Assembly: GCF_947503385.1 (NCBI RefSeq)
Contig: NZ_CANNDO010000002.1
Span: 62,001 to 126,000 of the forward strand
DNA length: 64,000 nt
Direction: 5' to 3'
Source: an uncultured Tateyamaria sp.
GTDB lineage: Bacteria; Pseudomonadota; Alphaproteobacteria; Rhodobacterales; Rhodobacteraceae
In this document: positions 33,021 to 40,738 of the stretch, piece after piece
Layout: each line of letters opens with the position of its first letter
Position numbering within the stretch: the first letter of the stretch is position 1
Notes under the pieces: model-generated
What the model was told of the DNA's origin: nothing
Seen by the model: only the letters and a program-made list of their open reading frames with translations
Database searches by the model: none
Position numbers and translations under genes: made by a program

Positions 33021-33900
33021 CACCCCGGATGCCGCTTTGTTCGACAGCCTCAGACCGCGGCTGACCGGCCTTGCCTACCGCATCCTTGGCTCGCTCAGCG
33101 ATGCGGAGGATGTGGTGCAGGACACCTTTGTGAAATGGGCGCGCGCAGACCGTCCGTCTATCGACAATCCAACCGGCTGGCTTGTCACCGCCTGCACGCG
33201 GCGTTGCCTCGACGTACGGCGGACAGGCGACCGGGCGCGTGTGGATTATGTCGGGGCGTGGCTGCCAGAACCCATCCAGATATCGACGGACATGGACGCC
33301 GAAGCACGGCTGACGCTCAGCTCAAGCCTGTCGATGGCCTTTTTGACGATGCTGGAACGGCTGACGCCAAAGGAACGTGCCGCATTTCTGCTGCACGACA
33401 TATTCGACCTGCCCCACGCCGACGTGGCGCGGACTCTCGATGTGACTGAGGCCAGCAGTCGCAAGTTGGTGTCCCGCGCGCGCGGCCATGTGGGCCGGTC
33501 TGTTGTGCGGCACGACGTGCCGGTGGATCGCCAGATGGCGTTTCTGTCTGCGTTCCAGAACGCTGTGCAGGCCGGCGATGTTGGCAGTCTGTCGTCTATG
33601 CTGGCCGCAGATGCGCGGCTGCGTGCGGATGGTGGCGGCAAGGTGCCTGCGGTGCTTGAACCTGTTGTAGGGCGCGCGGCGCTATGCGCCTTTTTGGCCA
33701 ACGATCTGGGAACCTATTGGGGCGGTCATGACTGGACAGTTGCAGACCTGAACGGCGCACGCGGTATTTTCATCGGCGTGGACGGGCGCATCACTGCCGC
33801 CGTGTCCTTTGCCTACGATCAGGATCACAGGGTCGATGACATTTTTATTGTTCGAAACCCTGACAAGCTGACGCGGCGGGACGCAGTTTACATTCACTAG
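33004..33900 (+). CDS. ECF41 sigma factor with C-terminal SnoaL-like domain (SigJ-like)
   Basis: A 298-residue ECF sigma factor. Sigma-2 covers residues 12-75 (GLAYRILGSLSDAEDVVQDTFVKW), the inter-domain WLPEP motif is at about 80-84, and sigma-4 spans 110-165 (LTPKERAAFLLHDIFDLPHADVART). The C-terminal NTF2/SnoaL-like domain carries RADGGGKVPA, the D-G-G-G-K motif that controls ECF41 activity in place of an anti-sigma factor. It overlaps the AhpD-like gene and is expected to transcribe it from the promoter at 32525. A terminator follows. Confidence 0.95.
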   Translation: MSQNTDTPDAALFDSLRPRLTGLAYRILGSLSDAEDVVQDTFVKWARADRPSIDNPTGWLVTACTRRCLDVRRTGDRARVDYVGAWLPEPIQISTDMDAEARLTLSSSLSMAFLTMLERLTPKERAAFLLHDIFDLPHADVARTLDVTEASSRKLVSRARGHVGRSVVRHDVPVDRQMAFLSAFQNAVQAGDVGSLSSMLAADARLRADGGGKVPAVLEPVVGRAALCAFLANDLGTYWGGHDWTVADLNGARGIFIGVDGRITAAVSFAYDQDHRVDDIFIVRNPDKLTRRDAVYIH

Positions 33901-33934
33901 GCCGCGCCCCGCCCCCCCCCTCACCCGACCGCAA

Positions 33935-33971
33935 CGGCGCAGCCTGTTTCCCGCAGGCTGCGCCGCTTTTT
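33935..33971 (+). terminator. Rho-independent terminator after ECF41 sigma gene
   Basis: A 12-base-pair stem with arms CGGCGCAGCCTG (33935-33946) and CAGGCTGCGCCG (33954-33965) and a 7-base loop is followed by CTTTTTG on the plus strand. Confidence 0.9.
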
Positions 33972-34012
33972 GTCTTGCCACAGGGGGTCGATGTGCAACG
34001 CAAGCGCGGGGA

Positions 34013-34056
34013 TTGACATTTAGGATGTTGTTCATCATCTATTTAAGAGTATACTC
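34013..34056 (+). promoter_or_regulatory. Candidate promoter with palindromic operator
   Basis: A perfect TTGACA (34013-34018) is followed 17-18 bases later by a weaker AT-rich -10 (CATCTAT). Just past it is the 10-base palindrome GAGTATACTC (34047-34056), placed near the expected transcription start. It would drive the membrane protein gene at 34203, leaving a leader of about 150 bases in which I see no other feature. Confidence 0.45.
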
Positions 34057-34202
34057 ATAATCCAAGAGATATCCATTACACCGAACCACATCACGTTTTA
34101 CCAACGCGCCCGCTGCCGGGCGCGCACCAATCAACGCGCCTGAGACGGGTGAAAACACCCCCGGACCGCCGCACAGTCCCACATCAAACTGAAAGCCACA
34201 CC

Positions 34203-34952
34203 ATGACTGACTTCCTCATCTTTTATGTCCGCACCTTCGCAGTCGCCCTGCCCCTGATCGCCCTCGCAATCATGATGATTGGCGCAAGCCGGGCCAACCT
34301 GACCGGGCAACAGACCGGCGTGGCTGTTGCTGTGGTGGCCTTTGTTTTTGGGCTTTGGTTTGCGATTGTTGTTCCGCCGTCGGAAAATGATGTGCTGAAC
34401 GTCCCGCCGACATTGCAGGACCCGCCGGTTGTGCTCGCCTTTCTCTTTGGTGGGGCTGCGCTGGTCTGGGCATTGGCATGGCTCGTTCCGCTGGGGCGGC
34501 GCATCACGATGGCCACGCCGCTGGCCGCCATTGCTGCATTTCAGATCCCCCGCATCATGGGCGGCGTGTTCCTGATCGGCTGGCTGGGCGGCAGTATCCC
34601 GGCGGAATTCGCTTTGCCTGCTGGTCTTGGCGACATCTGGGCGGGCATCGCGGGCTGGCAGGCCAGCAAGGCGCTGGCAAATGGTGCGCCCAATGCGCGC
34701 AAGCTGCTGATGCGGGCCAACATCATCGGCATTCTCGACTTTGTCTTTGCCGTCGCACTTGGCATCATGACGTCCGAAGGGTTTGCGCACCTGCTGTCGC
34801 ACGACGCGCCCAATATCGTGAACGATCATCCGCTGGCACTGTTTCCCGCGTTTTTCGTACCGATTTTTCTTGGCTTTCACTTTATCTCAATCAGCAAAAT
34901 TCGGGCGGACCGCGCGGCGATGAACGCGGTCAACCAAGCCCAGCACACTTAG
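34203..34952 (+). CDS. Hypothetical multi-pass membrane protein
   Basis: A 249-residue integral membrane protein with seven to eight hydrophobic helices: about 6-27, 38-58, 78-97, 103-125, 132-150, 175-200 and 208-240. Polar loops carry few charged residues, and there is no transport signature I recognise. Segments GDIWAGIAGWQASKALANG and ARKLLMRANIIGILDFVFAVALGIM suggest a conserved hypothetical family of Proteobacteria. It is monocistronic, with its own promoter and palindrome upstream, and converges on the TetR regulator gene. Confidence 0.7.
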   Translation: MTDFLIFYVRTFAVALPLIALAIMMIGASRANLTGQQTGVAVAVVAFVFGLWFAIVVPPSENDVLNVPPTLQDPPVVLAFLFGGAALVWALAWLVPLGRRITMATPLAAIAAFQIPRIMGGVFLIGWLGGSIPAEFALPAGLGDIWAGIAGWQASKALANGAPNARKLLMRANIIGILDFVFAVALGIMTSEGFAHLLSHDAPNIVNDHPLALFPAFFVPIFLGFHFISISKIRADRAAMNAVNQAQHT

Positions 34953-34988
34953 GCGCAGATGTCGCAGGTGCCCGGGAAACCGGGCACC

Positions 34989-35585
34989 TCAGCCGCGTTT
35001 GGCCACCATGCTGGACACCAGAAACTGCCTTAGATGCCGCCGCGCCTTGTCCGCGCTCCAACCGCAATCGCTGGTAAGCAACCCCCAGACCTGAACGCTG
35101 GAATGAGCCCAGAACACCTCGCTCGCATCCCGTGCGGTCCAGCCATGGGGCAGAACGCCGTCCGCTTCGAGGGACGTAAACAAAATGGCCAGCCAACTGC
35201 GCAGCTCCTGCATCCGGTCCTCCCATGCGGCGGCGGATTCTGCGTCCGTGTCGCGCAGACGGATAAGGTCCTTGGCCACGGGGTAGATTTTGGGGACAAA
35301 ATCAAGCCAGACATCCAAAGTCCGTTCAAGCCGCGCCTGCGGGTCCGGCAGTGCAAAGGCGTCAAACAGCGCCGTCTTGATGTCGAACCGGTCATCGGCC
35401 CTGCGCACCAGCGCGATCAACAACCCGCCGCGCGATCCAAAGTGCAGATAGATCGACTGGCGGCTGATGCCGACCTGCTTTGCAATGTCCGACACGGATA
35501 CATCCGCGCCACGCCGCGACACCAGATCCCACGCCGCATCCAGTATTTCCGTTTTGGTCTGGGTCGCCACCCGTTTACTTGACAC
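34989..35585 (-). CDS. TetR family transcriptional regulator
   Basis: A 198-residue regulator. The N-terminal helix-turn-helix is KTEILDAAWDLVSRRGADVSVSDIAKQVGISRQSIYLHFGSRGGLL (about residues 11-58), the standard TetR pattern. The C-terminal ligand domain is not assignable. The start is GTG at 35585, with GGAG eight bases upstream; the first operator repeat covers this start codon, implying autorepression. It is divergent from the DUF1330-like gene, its probable target. The ligand is unknown. Confidence 0.92.
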   Translation of the reverse strand: MSSKRVATQTKTEILDAAWDLVSRRGADVSVSDIAKQVGISRQSIYLHFGSRGGLLIALVRRADDRFDIKTALFDAFALPDPQARLERTLDVWLDFVPKIYPVAKDLIRLRDTDAESAAAWEDRMQELRSWLAILFTSLEADGVLPHGWTARDASEVFWAHSSVQVWGLLTSDCGWSADKARRHLRQFLVSSMVAKRG

Positions 35586-35619
35586 CTGTAAAGCTCCAGC
35601 TTACTTGACACATGTAAAG
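35575..35619. promoter_or_regulatory. Two direct-repeat operators for the TetR regulator
   Basis: TTACTTGACACCTGTAAAG (35575-35593) and TTACTTGACACATGTAAAG (35601-35619) differ at one base, with starts 26 bases apart. Each also has outer TTAC/GTAA symmetry. They cover the tetR start codon and lie directly before the divergent gene's ribosome site (AGGAG at 35622-35626), as expected for a repressor controlling both genes. Confidence 0.8.
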
Positions 35620-35634
35620 TACAGGAGAAGACCA

Positions 35635-36084
35635 ATGAACACCACAGAAACCACACAGCGCATCACGGAAATCTACGGTGACGGGTCCGATGGCTCCTGT
35701 CCCACGCCAGACCAATGGCGCCGCGTGCTTGATCGGGACCCGGACGCGGCGCTGACGCTCATCAATTTTTTCAAGTTCCGGGACGTCGCTGACTACACCG
35801 ATGACCGCCAAAGTTTTGACGACATGTCAGGCAACGCCGCGTTTCAGCGATACGCGGATGTCAGCATCCCCACCATGGAACGCAGCGGCGGGTCATTCCT
35901 GCTGGTGGCCCCGTGTGCGGGTACTTTTCTTGGCGCAGACGAAGACTGGGATCTGATTGCAATCGGGTCCTACCCAAACCAGCAAGCGTTCCTGAACCTG
36001 TATCTGGATGACGCTTACATTGCCGCCTTTCCACACCGGGCCGCTGCCGTGGCCGCACAAAAGGTCCTGATCGCGACGCCCTGA
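35635..36084 (+). CDS. DUF1330-like ferredoxin-fold protein
   Basis: A 149-residue protein. The core LTLINFFKFRD, SGGSFLLVAPCAGTFLG and DLIAIGSYPNQQAFLNLYLDDAY segments fit a ferredoxin-like alpha+beta barrel of the DUF1330/dimeric barrel type (the N-x-x-x-F-K-F-R and Y-P-x-x-x-A-F patterns). These often accompany stress regulators; the function is unknown. The start at 35635 follows ACAGGAGAAG. It is controlled in all likelihood by the adjacent TetR protein through the two operators in the short divergent promoter. Confidence 0.75.
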   Translation: MNTTETTQRITEIYGDGSDGSCPTPDQWRRVLDRDPDAALTLINFFKFRDVADYTDDRQSFDDMSGNAAFQRYADVSIPTMERSGGSFLLVAPCAGTFLGADEDWDLIAIGSYPNQQAFLNLYLDDAYIAAFPHRAAAVAAQKVLIATP

Positions 36085-36130
36085 CCGGACGGCGTGCGCG
36101 ATGTTGCGCCCGTCATCGTCTCCGCCCCGG

Positions 36131-36997
36131 TTACGGGCCTTCAAACAACGCTTTGTCGGCCCGTGCGCCTTCGATCATTGCGTCAAACACCGCGCGGACC
36201 CGGCGGTTGCGGCGCATGTCCATGTGGCAAACGATCCACAAATCACCAACAGGCGATGCCAGCGCATCGCTCACCCGGCGCAAACCGGGCCAGACCTCAC
36301 CTAAGATCATCGGCAGCACGGCCCGGTGTCCGCCATTTGCACACATGGACGCGCGCAGTACCAACGAACTGGCAAAGAATTGCGGCCCCTCTGCGCTATT
36401 CGGGTCAAAGGCCGGGGCACCGAAAAACGCGGCCAGACGCGGGTCACCCGCATGTCCTATATGATCTTGCTCGGTATCGTCCGTTCGGCCTTCGGCCATG
36501 TAGGTGGCCCAACGGATCGTGGCGAATTTCCGGCCAAACAGGGCGTTGGAACACAGGCGCTTGGGCCTGATGGCGACATCCGCCTCGTGCCGGGACAGAT
36601 CCAGCATTCCGTCACTGCTGACCACCTGCATCCGCAGTTCGGGATGCGCCTGTCCCAGAGCCATGACATGGCGGGCCACAAAGAAGGACGACAGCACCTC
36701 GCTTGTCGTGATGGTCACCGATCCGGACAGCGCGCGGTCTTCTCCCTGAAACTGGCGCGAAACGTTTGCCGTTTCCTGCTCCATCCGTTCCGCGGCGGCA
36801 ATGATCGTGGCCCCGTCATCCGTCGGTGTGTAGCGGCCTCCATCGCGCTGGAACACGGGCATGTTTAGCTGCGCCTCAATCGCGGCAAGGCGACGGAACA
36901 CGGTGGATGTGGTCACGCGCAGGTCTCGCGCCGCCTCCGGCACACGCCCGTGCCGCGCGATATGCAGCAGCAGCCTGTAGTCGTCCCAGCCCATCAT
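36131..36997 (-). CDS. LysR family transcriptional regulator
   Basis: A 288-residue LysR-type regulator. The winged helix is DDYRLLLHIARHGRVPEAARDLRVTTSTVFRRLAAIEAQLNMPVFQRDGGRYTPTDDG, i.e. the typical N-terminal 60 residues, followed by the periplasmic-binding-like effector domain (SGSVTITTSEVLSSFFVARHV...). Start ATG is at 36997 (a second ATG follows); the extension to 37051 is not family-like. It is divergent from the NDH-2-like oxidoreductase, with a perfect T-N11-A LysR box between them. The inducer is unknown. Confidence 0.9.
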   Translation of the reverse strand: MMGWDDYRLLLHIARHGRVPEAARDLRVTTSTVFRRLAAIEAQLNMPVFQRDGGRYTPTDDGATIIAAAERMEQETANVSRQFQGEDRALSGSVTITTSEVLSSFFVARHVMALGQAHPELRMQVVSSDGMLDLSRHEADVAIRPKRLCSNALFGRKFATIRWATYMAEGRTDDTEQDHIGHAGDPRLAAFFGAPAFDPNSAEGPQFFASSLVLRASMCANGGHRAVLPMILGEVWPGLRRVSDALASPVGDLWIVCHMDMRRNRRVRAVFDAMIEGARADKALFEGP

Positions 36998-37013
36998 CTC
37001 TGTCTCATTTTTG

Positions 37014-37034
37014 CGAATCGTGGATGCAAATTCG
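37014..37034. promoter_or_regulatory. LysR box (T-N11-A) in divergent promoter
   Basis: CGAAT, 11 bases, then ATTCG forms a perfect inverted repeat containing the T-N11-A signature of LysR sites. It lies 16 bases from the lysR start and 60 bases from the oxidoreductase start, the usual position for autoregulation plus activation of the divergent gene. Confidence 0.65.
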
Positions 37035-37094
37035 TTCGTATACCCGCGCAAACGCGACTGTTACCCCAAGATGTGCAGCAACGATAGGAAGATC

Positions 37095-38246
37095 ATGCCA
37101 AACATCACAATTGCAGGCGGCGGCTTTGCCGGGGTTTGGGCCGCGCTTGCCGCAGCAGCGACGCGTCACCGCAACACCGCGGACGCCATCGACATCACGC
37201 TTGTGTCCAAAGACGCCGACCTGTGTATCCGCCCCCGCCTTTACGAAGGCGCAAAGGCAGATATGCGCGTCCCGCTTCGGCCACTGCTCGACACGGTGGG
37301 CGTCACGTTCGCGCAACAGGATGTCAGTGGGATTTCGGACAGCGCGGTGCAGACGCGCGCGGGCGGCACGTTGGACTTTGACCGGCTGATCCTTGCCACA
37401 GGCAGCCATTTGGCAATGCCCCCGGTGCGCGGAGCGTCAGATCACGGTTTCGCGGTGGATGATTACGTCAGCACGGCCCGCCTGGACGCGCATTTGGACG
37501 GGTTGGATATGTCGGTGGCACGCGCCGCAACGGTGGTTGTGGTTGGCGCAAGTTTCAGCGGGCTGGAGATTGCAACGGCCCTGCGCGATCGTCTGGGTCC
37601 GGTGGCCCGCATCATCCTGTTGGATCAGGGGGCGGTCGCAGGCCATTCCTTGGGGTCCAACGTGACCAGCGCCATTGCCGAGGCGCTGTCGCGCGCCGAT
37701 ATCACCTTTGTCGGAGAGGAGACCGTTACCGAGGTCACCGCACGCCGCATCACGCTTGGCTCCGGCACCATCATTGAAACGGATACATGTATCTTTGCCA
37801 CAGGGTTGCGCCCGTCCCCGCTGGTCCATGGTCTTGGCGCGCAGGCGTCAGATGGCCGGCTGCAGGTGGATGCCTTTTTGCGCCTGCCGTCACAACCCAC
37901 ACTGTTTGCCGCGGGCGATGTTGCAGCGGGTCAGGCAGATGCGGATCACATGACGCTCATGTCCTGCCAGCACGCCATGCCGATGGGAGTGGTCGCAGGT
38001 CAGAACGCCGTGCTGGACCTGCTGGGACAGCCGCTGATCCGCTATGCCCAGCCGGACTATGCAACCTGCCTGAGCCTTGGTCAGTCGGACGCGATCTTTA
38101 CCCAAGGGTGGGACCGGACGGTTGTGCTGACCGGCACAGAGGGTGCCGCGATGAAGGCACAGATCAACGAAACATGGATTTATCCCCCCGCCTCCACGCT
38201 GGGCCGCGAGGCGATCTTTGACACCATTCTGCCCGTCAGCGCCTAG
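37095..38246 (+). CDS. FAD-dependent NADH dehydrogenase-like oxidoreductase (NDH-2 type)
   Basis: A 383-residue pyridine nucleotide-disulfide-type oxidoreductase without the redox disulfide. The FAD site is ITIAGGGFAGVWAALAAAA at the N-terminus; the NAD site is ATVVVVGASFSGLEIATALRD at about 150; the FAD-closing motif LFAAGDVAAGQADADHMTLMSCQHAMPMG is near 300. This suits NDH-2-like quinone reductases, though no C-terminal membrane helix is evident. GGAAG precedes the ATG. Followed by an SDR and an ABM-type gene, all likely under LysR control. Confidence 0.88.
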   Translation: MPNITIAGGGFAGVWAALAAAATRHRNTADAIDITLVSKDADLCIRPRLYEGAKADMRVPLRPLLDTVGVTFAQQDVSGISDSAVQTRAGGTLDFDRLILATGSHLAMPPVRGASDHGFAVDDYVSTARLDAHLDGLDMSVARAATVVVVGASFSGLEIATALRDRLGPVARIILLDQGAVAGHSLGSNVTSAIAEALSRADITFVGEETVTEVTARRITLGSGTIIETDTCIFATGLRPSPLVHGLGAQASDGRLQVDAFLRLPSQPTLFAAGDVAAGQADADHMTLMSCQHAMPMGVVAGQNAVLDLLGQPLIRYAQPDYATCLSLGQSDAIFTQGWDRTVVLTGTEGAAMKAQINETWIYPPASTLGREAIFDTILPVSA

Positions 38247-38279
38247 CGGCAGAAAACACATCTGGAAAAGAGAAAACCA

Positions 38280-39167
38280 ATGACAGACACAAAAACCATC
38301 CTGATCACCGGTGCCAGTCGTGGTATCGGTCTGCTGGCCGCTCATGCGCTTGCCGCCAAGGGCCACCGTGTCTTTGCCGGTATGCGTGACATCGCCGGTC
38401 GCAACGCCGACGCGGCAAAGGCTATGCGCTTATCCGCGCTGGAAAACGGCTATGACCTCACGCCGATTGCGCTTGACGTAACTGACGATGCTGCCTGTCA
38501 GGCGGCCGTCGATGCGGTTGAGGCAACCGGCGCGCTTGACGTGCTGGTCAACAATGCGGGCGTTATGCCTGTCGGCCTGACCGAAGGTTTTTCAATGGAA
38601 CAGACCGAAGCCGTCTTTGACGTGAACGTCTACGGGCTGATGCGCATGACACGCGCGGCACTGCCCGCGATGCGGCGTCGGGCGTCCGGTCTGGTGATCC
38701 ACCTCAGTTCCTCTGCCGGGCGGTTCGGAATGCCGTTTTTTGGAATTTACTGTGCCAGCAAATGGGCAGTCGAAGCCTATAGCGAGGCGCTCCACAATGA
38801 GCTTGAGACCTTTGGCGTCGACAACGTCCTGATCGAACCCAGCGGTCATGGCACGGACCTTGTCGTCACCGCACCTGCGCCTGCGGACCAGGTGCGGATG
38901 GCCGAATACGGCGATCTTGCACATGGACGGGACAGGTTACTGGGTATGTTTGGACAAATGTTCGAGACGGACACAACTGGGACCGACGCCAACAACGTTG
39001 CCACAGTGATCGTCGATCTGGTCGAGATGACAGACCCACGCCCGATCCGCGTCCAAGTGGGGCATGACATGGGTGTCAGCGCCGTCAATAATGCGGTTGC
39101 GCCAATCCAGGCCAATCTGATCGACATGCTGAAACCAGTCTATACCGGGGTCGCGTCCGATGCCTGA
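38280..39167 (+). CDS. Short-chain dehydrogenase/reductase
   Basis: A 295-residue classical SDR. The cofactor motif is ILITGASRGIGLLAAHALAAKG, the structural LDVLVNNAGVM follows, and the catalytic set is Ser in HLSSSAGRFG, then Y-C-A-S-K in FGIYCASKWAVEAYSEAL. It reduces or oxidises a carbonyl/alcohol with NAD(P)(H); the substrate is unknown. A spacing of 33 bases from the oxidoreductase, and an 8-base overlap with the ABM gene, indicate one operon. Confidence 0.92.
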   Translation: MTDTKTILITGASRGIGLLAAHALAAKGHRVFAGMRDIAGRNADAAKAMRLSALENGYDLTPIALDVTDDAACQAAVDAVEATGALDVLVNNAGVMPVGLTEGFSMEQTEAVFDVNVYGLMRMTRAALPAMRRRASGLVIHLSSSAGRFGMPFFGIYCASKWAVEAYSEALHNELETFGVDNVLIEPSGHGTDLVVTAPAPADQVRMAEYGDLAHGRDRLLGMFGQMFETDTTGTDANNVATVIVDLVEMTDPRPIRVQVGHDMGVSAVNNAVAPIQANLIDMLKPVYTGVASDA

Positions 39168-39489
39168 TCCGGGTGATCTGTTCCTGTTTGCCACAATCCG
39201 GCCAAAGCCCGCGCATTTCGACGATGCGCGGGCCGCGCTGGACAGTTTGGTGCCGCTGACACTGGCCGAACCCGGCTGCCGCGTCTTTGCCGCGTTTCAA
39301 AGCGGTGATGCAGGGCACCGTGTGTTGCACCTGTTCGAACGGTTCCGCGATCAAGCAGCGCTCGATTTGCATTACGCACAGCCTTACACGCGGGCGGTTT
39401 TTGCAAAATACGAGATGTGGCTGAGCGCCCCGGTGGACATCGTGCGGCTCAACCCGATCTCGCTTCAGGCATCGGCGCAGTTTCCGTGA
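39160..39489 (+). CDS. ABM-domain quinol monooxygenase-like protein
   Basis: A 109-residue antibiotic-biosynthesis-monooxygenase (YgiN-like) ferredoxin fold. The pattern FLFATIRPKPAHFDDARAALDSLVPLTLAEPGCRVFAAFQ, then RVLHLFERFRDQAALDLHYAQPYTRAVFAKYE, matches the family, which oxidises quinols or polyketide rings without cofactors. Its start lies inside the SDR gene end (8-base overlap). With the NDH-2-like and SDR proteins it suggests quinone or electrophile handling. No -ATG spacing problem is seen; the ribosome site is inside SDR coding sequence. Confidence 0.85.
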   Translation: MPDPGDLFLFATIRPKPAHFDDARAALDSLVPLTLAEPGCRVFAAFQSGDAGHRVLHLFERFRDQAALDLHYAQPYTRAVFAKYEMWLSAPVDIVRLNPISLQASAQFP

Positions 39490-39721
39490 TGCCGTGCCCC
39501 GCGACCAGATCTGGCCCCACATGCCAGAGATACGGCCCAATTGTGAAACTTGTGACCGTGACTTTGGCCCGATATCACCGGGCGCTTGATCCGCGGGTAT
39601 GACTGCACGTATTGCGTTGACGCATATCGGTGGCATGACTGACCGAGACGCGGCGCACGTCCAACCACGAGCAACCAACCCCCAAAACAGTATGGCAACC
39701 GGACCGCTCGCGGGGCCGCGA

Positions 39722-40642
39722 TCAGCCTGCCTGCGCGGCACCTTGTGCAATCAACGCCTTGTAAGCCGCCCGCAGACGCAGAAAGACCGGCCCCGCCTGC
39801 CCCGCCCCGATCCTGCGGCCATCAATTTCGAACACGGGTGTCTGTGCGCCGAACGTGCCGGTCAAAAACGCCTCGTCCGCGCTGTAGGTGTCGACCAGCG
39901 AATAGTTGCGCTCGAACACCGGGATACCTTCGGCGCGGCACAGGTCGATGACCTTTTGCCGCGTGATGCCGTTCATGCAGTAATCCCCGGTCGAGGTCCA
40001 AACCGCCCCCTTTTTGACGATAAAAAAGTTGCAGGCGTTGGTGGTGTTCACAAATCCGAACGGGTCCAGCATCAACGCCTCGTCCGCGCCCGCGCGCACC
40101 GCATGGTTCAGCGCGATGATGCAATTGAGCTTGGAATGAGAATTCAGCTTGGCATCCTGCGTCAGCGGCAGACCACGATGGTGCGGTACGGTGTGCAGGG
40201 TGATGCCGCGGGTCAGGACGCTGTCGTCAGGCACGGAATGTTCCGCGATGATGACGATGGTCGCGCCCCACAAGCTGAGATGCGGATGCTGGAACGGCTT
40301 GGCCTTGCGCCCGCGCGTGACCATCAGGCGGATATGGGCATCTGTGGTCATACCATTGGCAGCCAGCGTGTCCCACACCGCAGTTGTCAGTGCAGTGCGG
40401 TCAAGGCCGATGTCGATTTCGGTATAGGCCGCCGCCTCGAACAGCCGATCAAGGTGGTCGTCAAAAAACGGGATATGCCCATCATAAAGCCGCAAACCCT
40501 CCCAGATGCCGTCGCCCAGCATGAACCCGCTGTCATAGACCGAAACCATGGCTTCGGCCTTGGGCACGATCTGACCATCCACGTAAATCAGGATGGCATC
40601 ATTGCGGTCATCAGCGCTGGCGTCGTGGGTCGAAATGGGCAT
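39722..40642 (-). CDS. Class IV PLP-dependent aminotransferase
   Basis: A 306-residue class IV (BcaT/D-amino-acid transaminase fold) enzyme. Visible family segments are VSVYDSGFMLGDGIWEGLRLYDG, the PLP-lysine region QDAKLNSHSKLNCIIALNHA, EALMLDPFGFVNTTNACNFFIVKKG and SADEAFLTGTFGAQTPVFEIDG. It transfers an amino group between an amino acid and a 2-oxo acid; substrate choice (branched-chain, D-Ala or aminodeoxychorismate-like) is open. ATG 40642 fits family length; ATG 40666 is an alternative eight codons longer. Divergent from the aldose epimerase. Confidence 0.88.
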   Translation of the reverse strand: MPISTHDASADDRNDAILIYVDGQIVPKAEAMVSVYDSGFMLGDGIWEGLRLYDGHIPFFDDHLDRLFEAAAYTEIDIGLDRTALTTAVWDTLAANGMTTDAHIRLMVTRGRKAKPFQHPHLSLWGATIVIIAEHSVPDDSVLTRGITLHTVPHHRGLPLTQDAKLNSHSKLNCIIALNHAVRAGADEALMLDPFGFVNTTNACNFFIVKKGAVWTSTGDYCMNGITRQKVIDLCRAEGIPVFERNYSLVDTYSADEAFLTGTFGAQTPVFEIDGRRIGAGQAGPVFLRLRAAYKALIAQGAAQAG

Positions 40643-40738
40643 GGCGGCATCCGTTCTTTTCGCCATGAGCACGCGGCCAGTCCGGATCGTCAAGGCCAAA
40701 GGTTTGCACCCGCGCGGCACCTGCGCCACTGTCGCGCC

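Noticed and set aside
33912-33920. Run of nine C as a possible phase-variation tract
   Set aside because: It lies after the ECF41 stop and before its terminator, outside any coding or promoter element, so length change would have no obvious effect.
39599-40738. Long open frame antisense to the class IV aminotransferase
   Set aside because: It is open only because the minus-strand gene is GC-rich; composition is His/Arg/Gln-rich and unlike any family. Only its 3' part from 40739 (aldose epimerase) is real.
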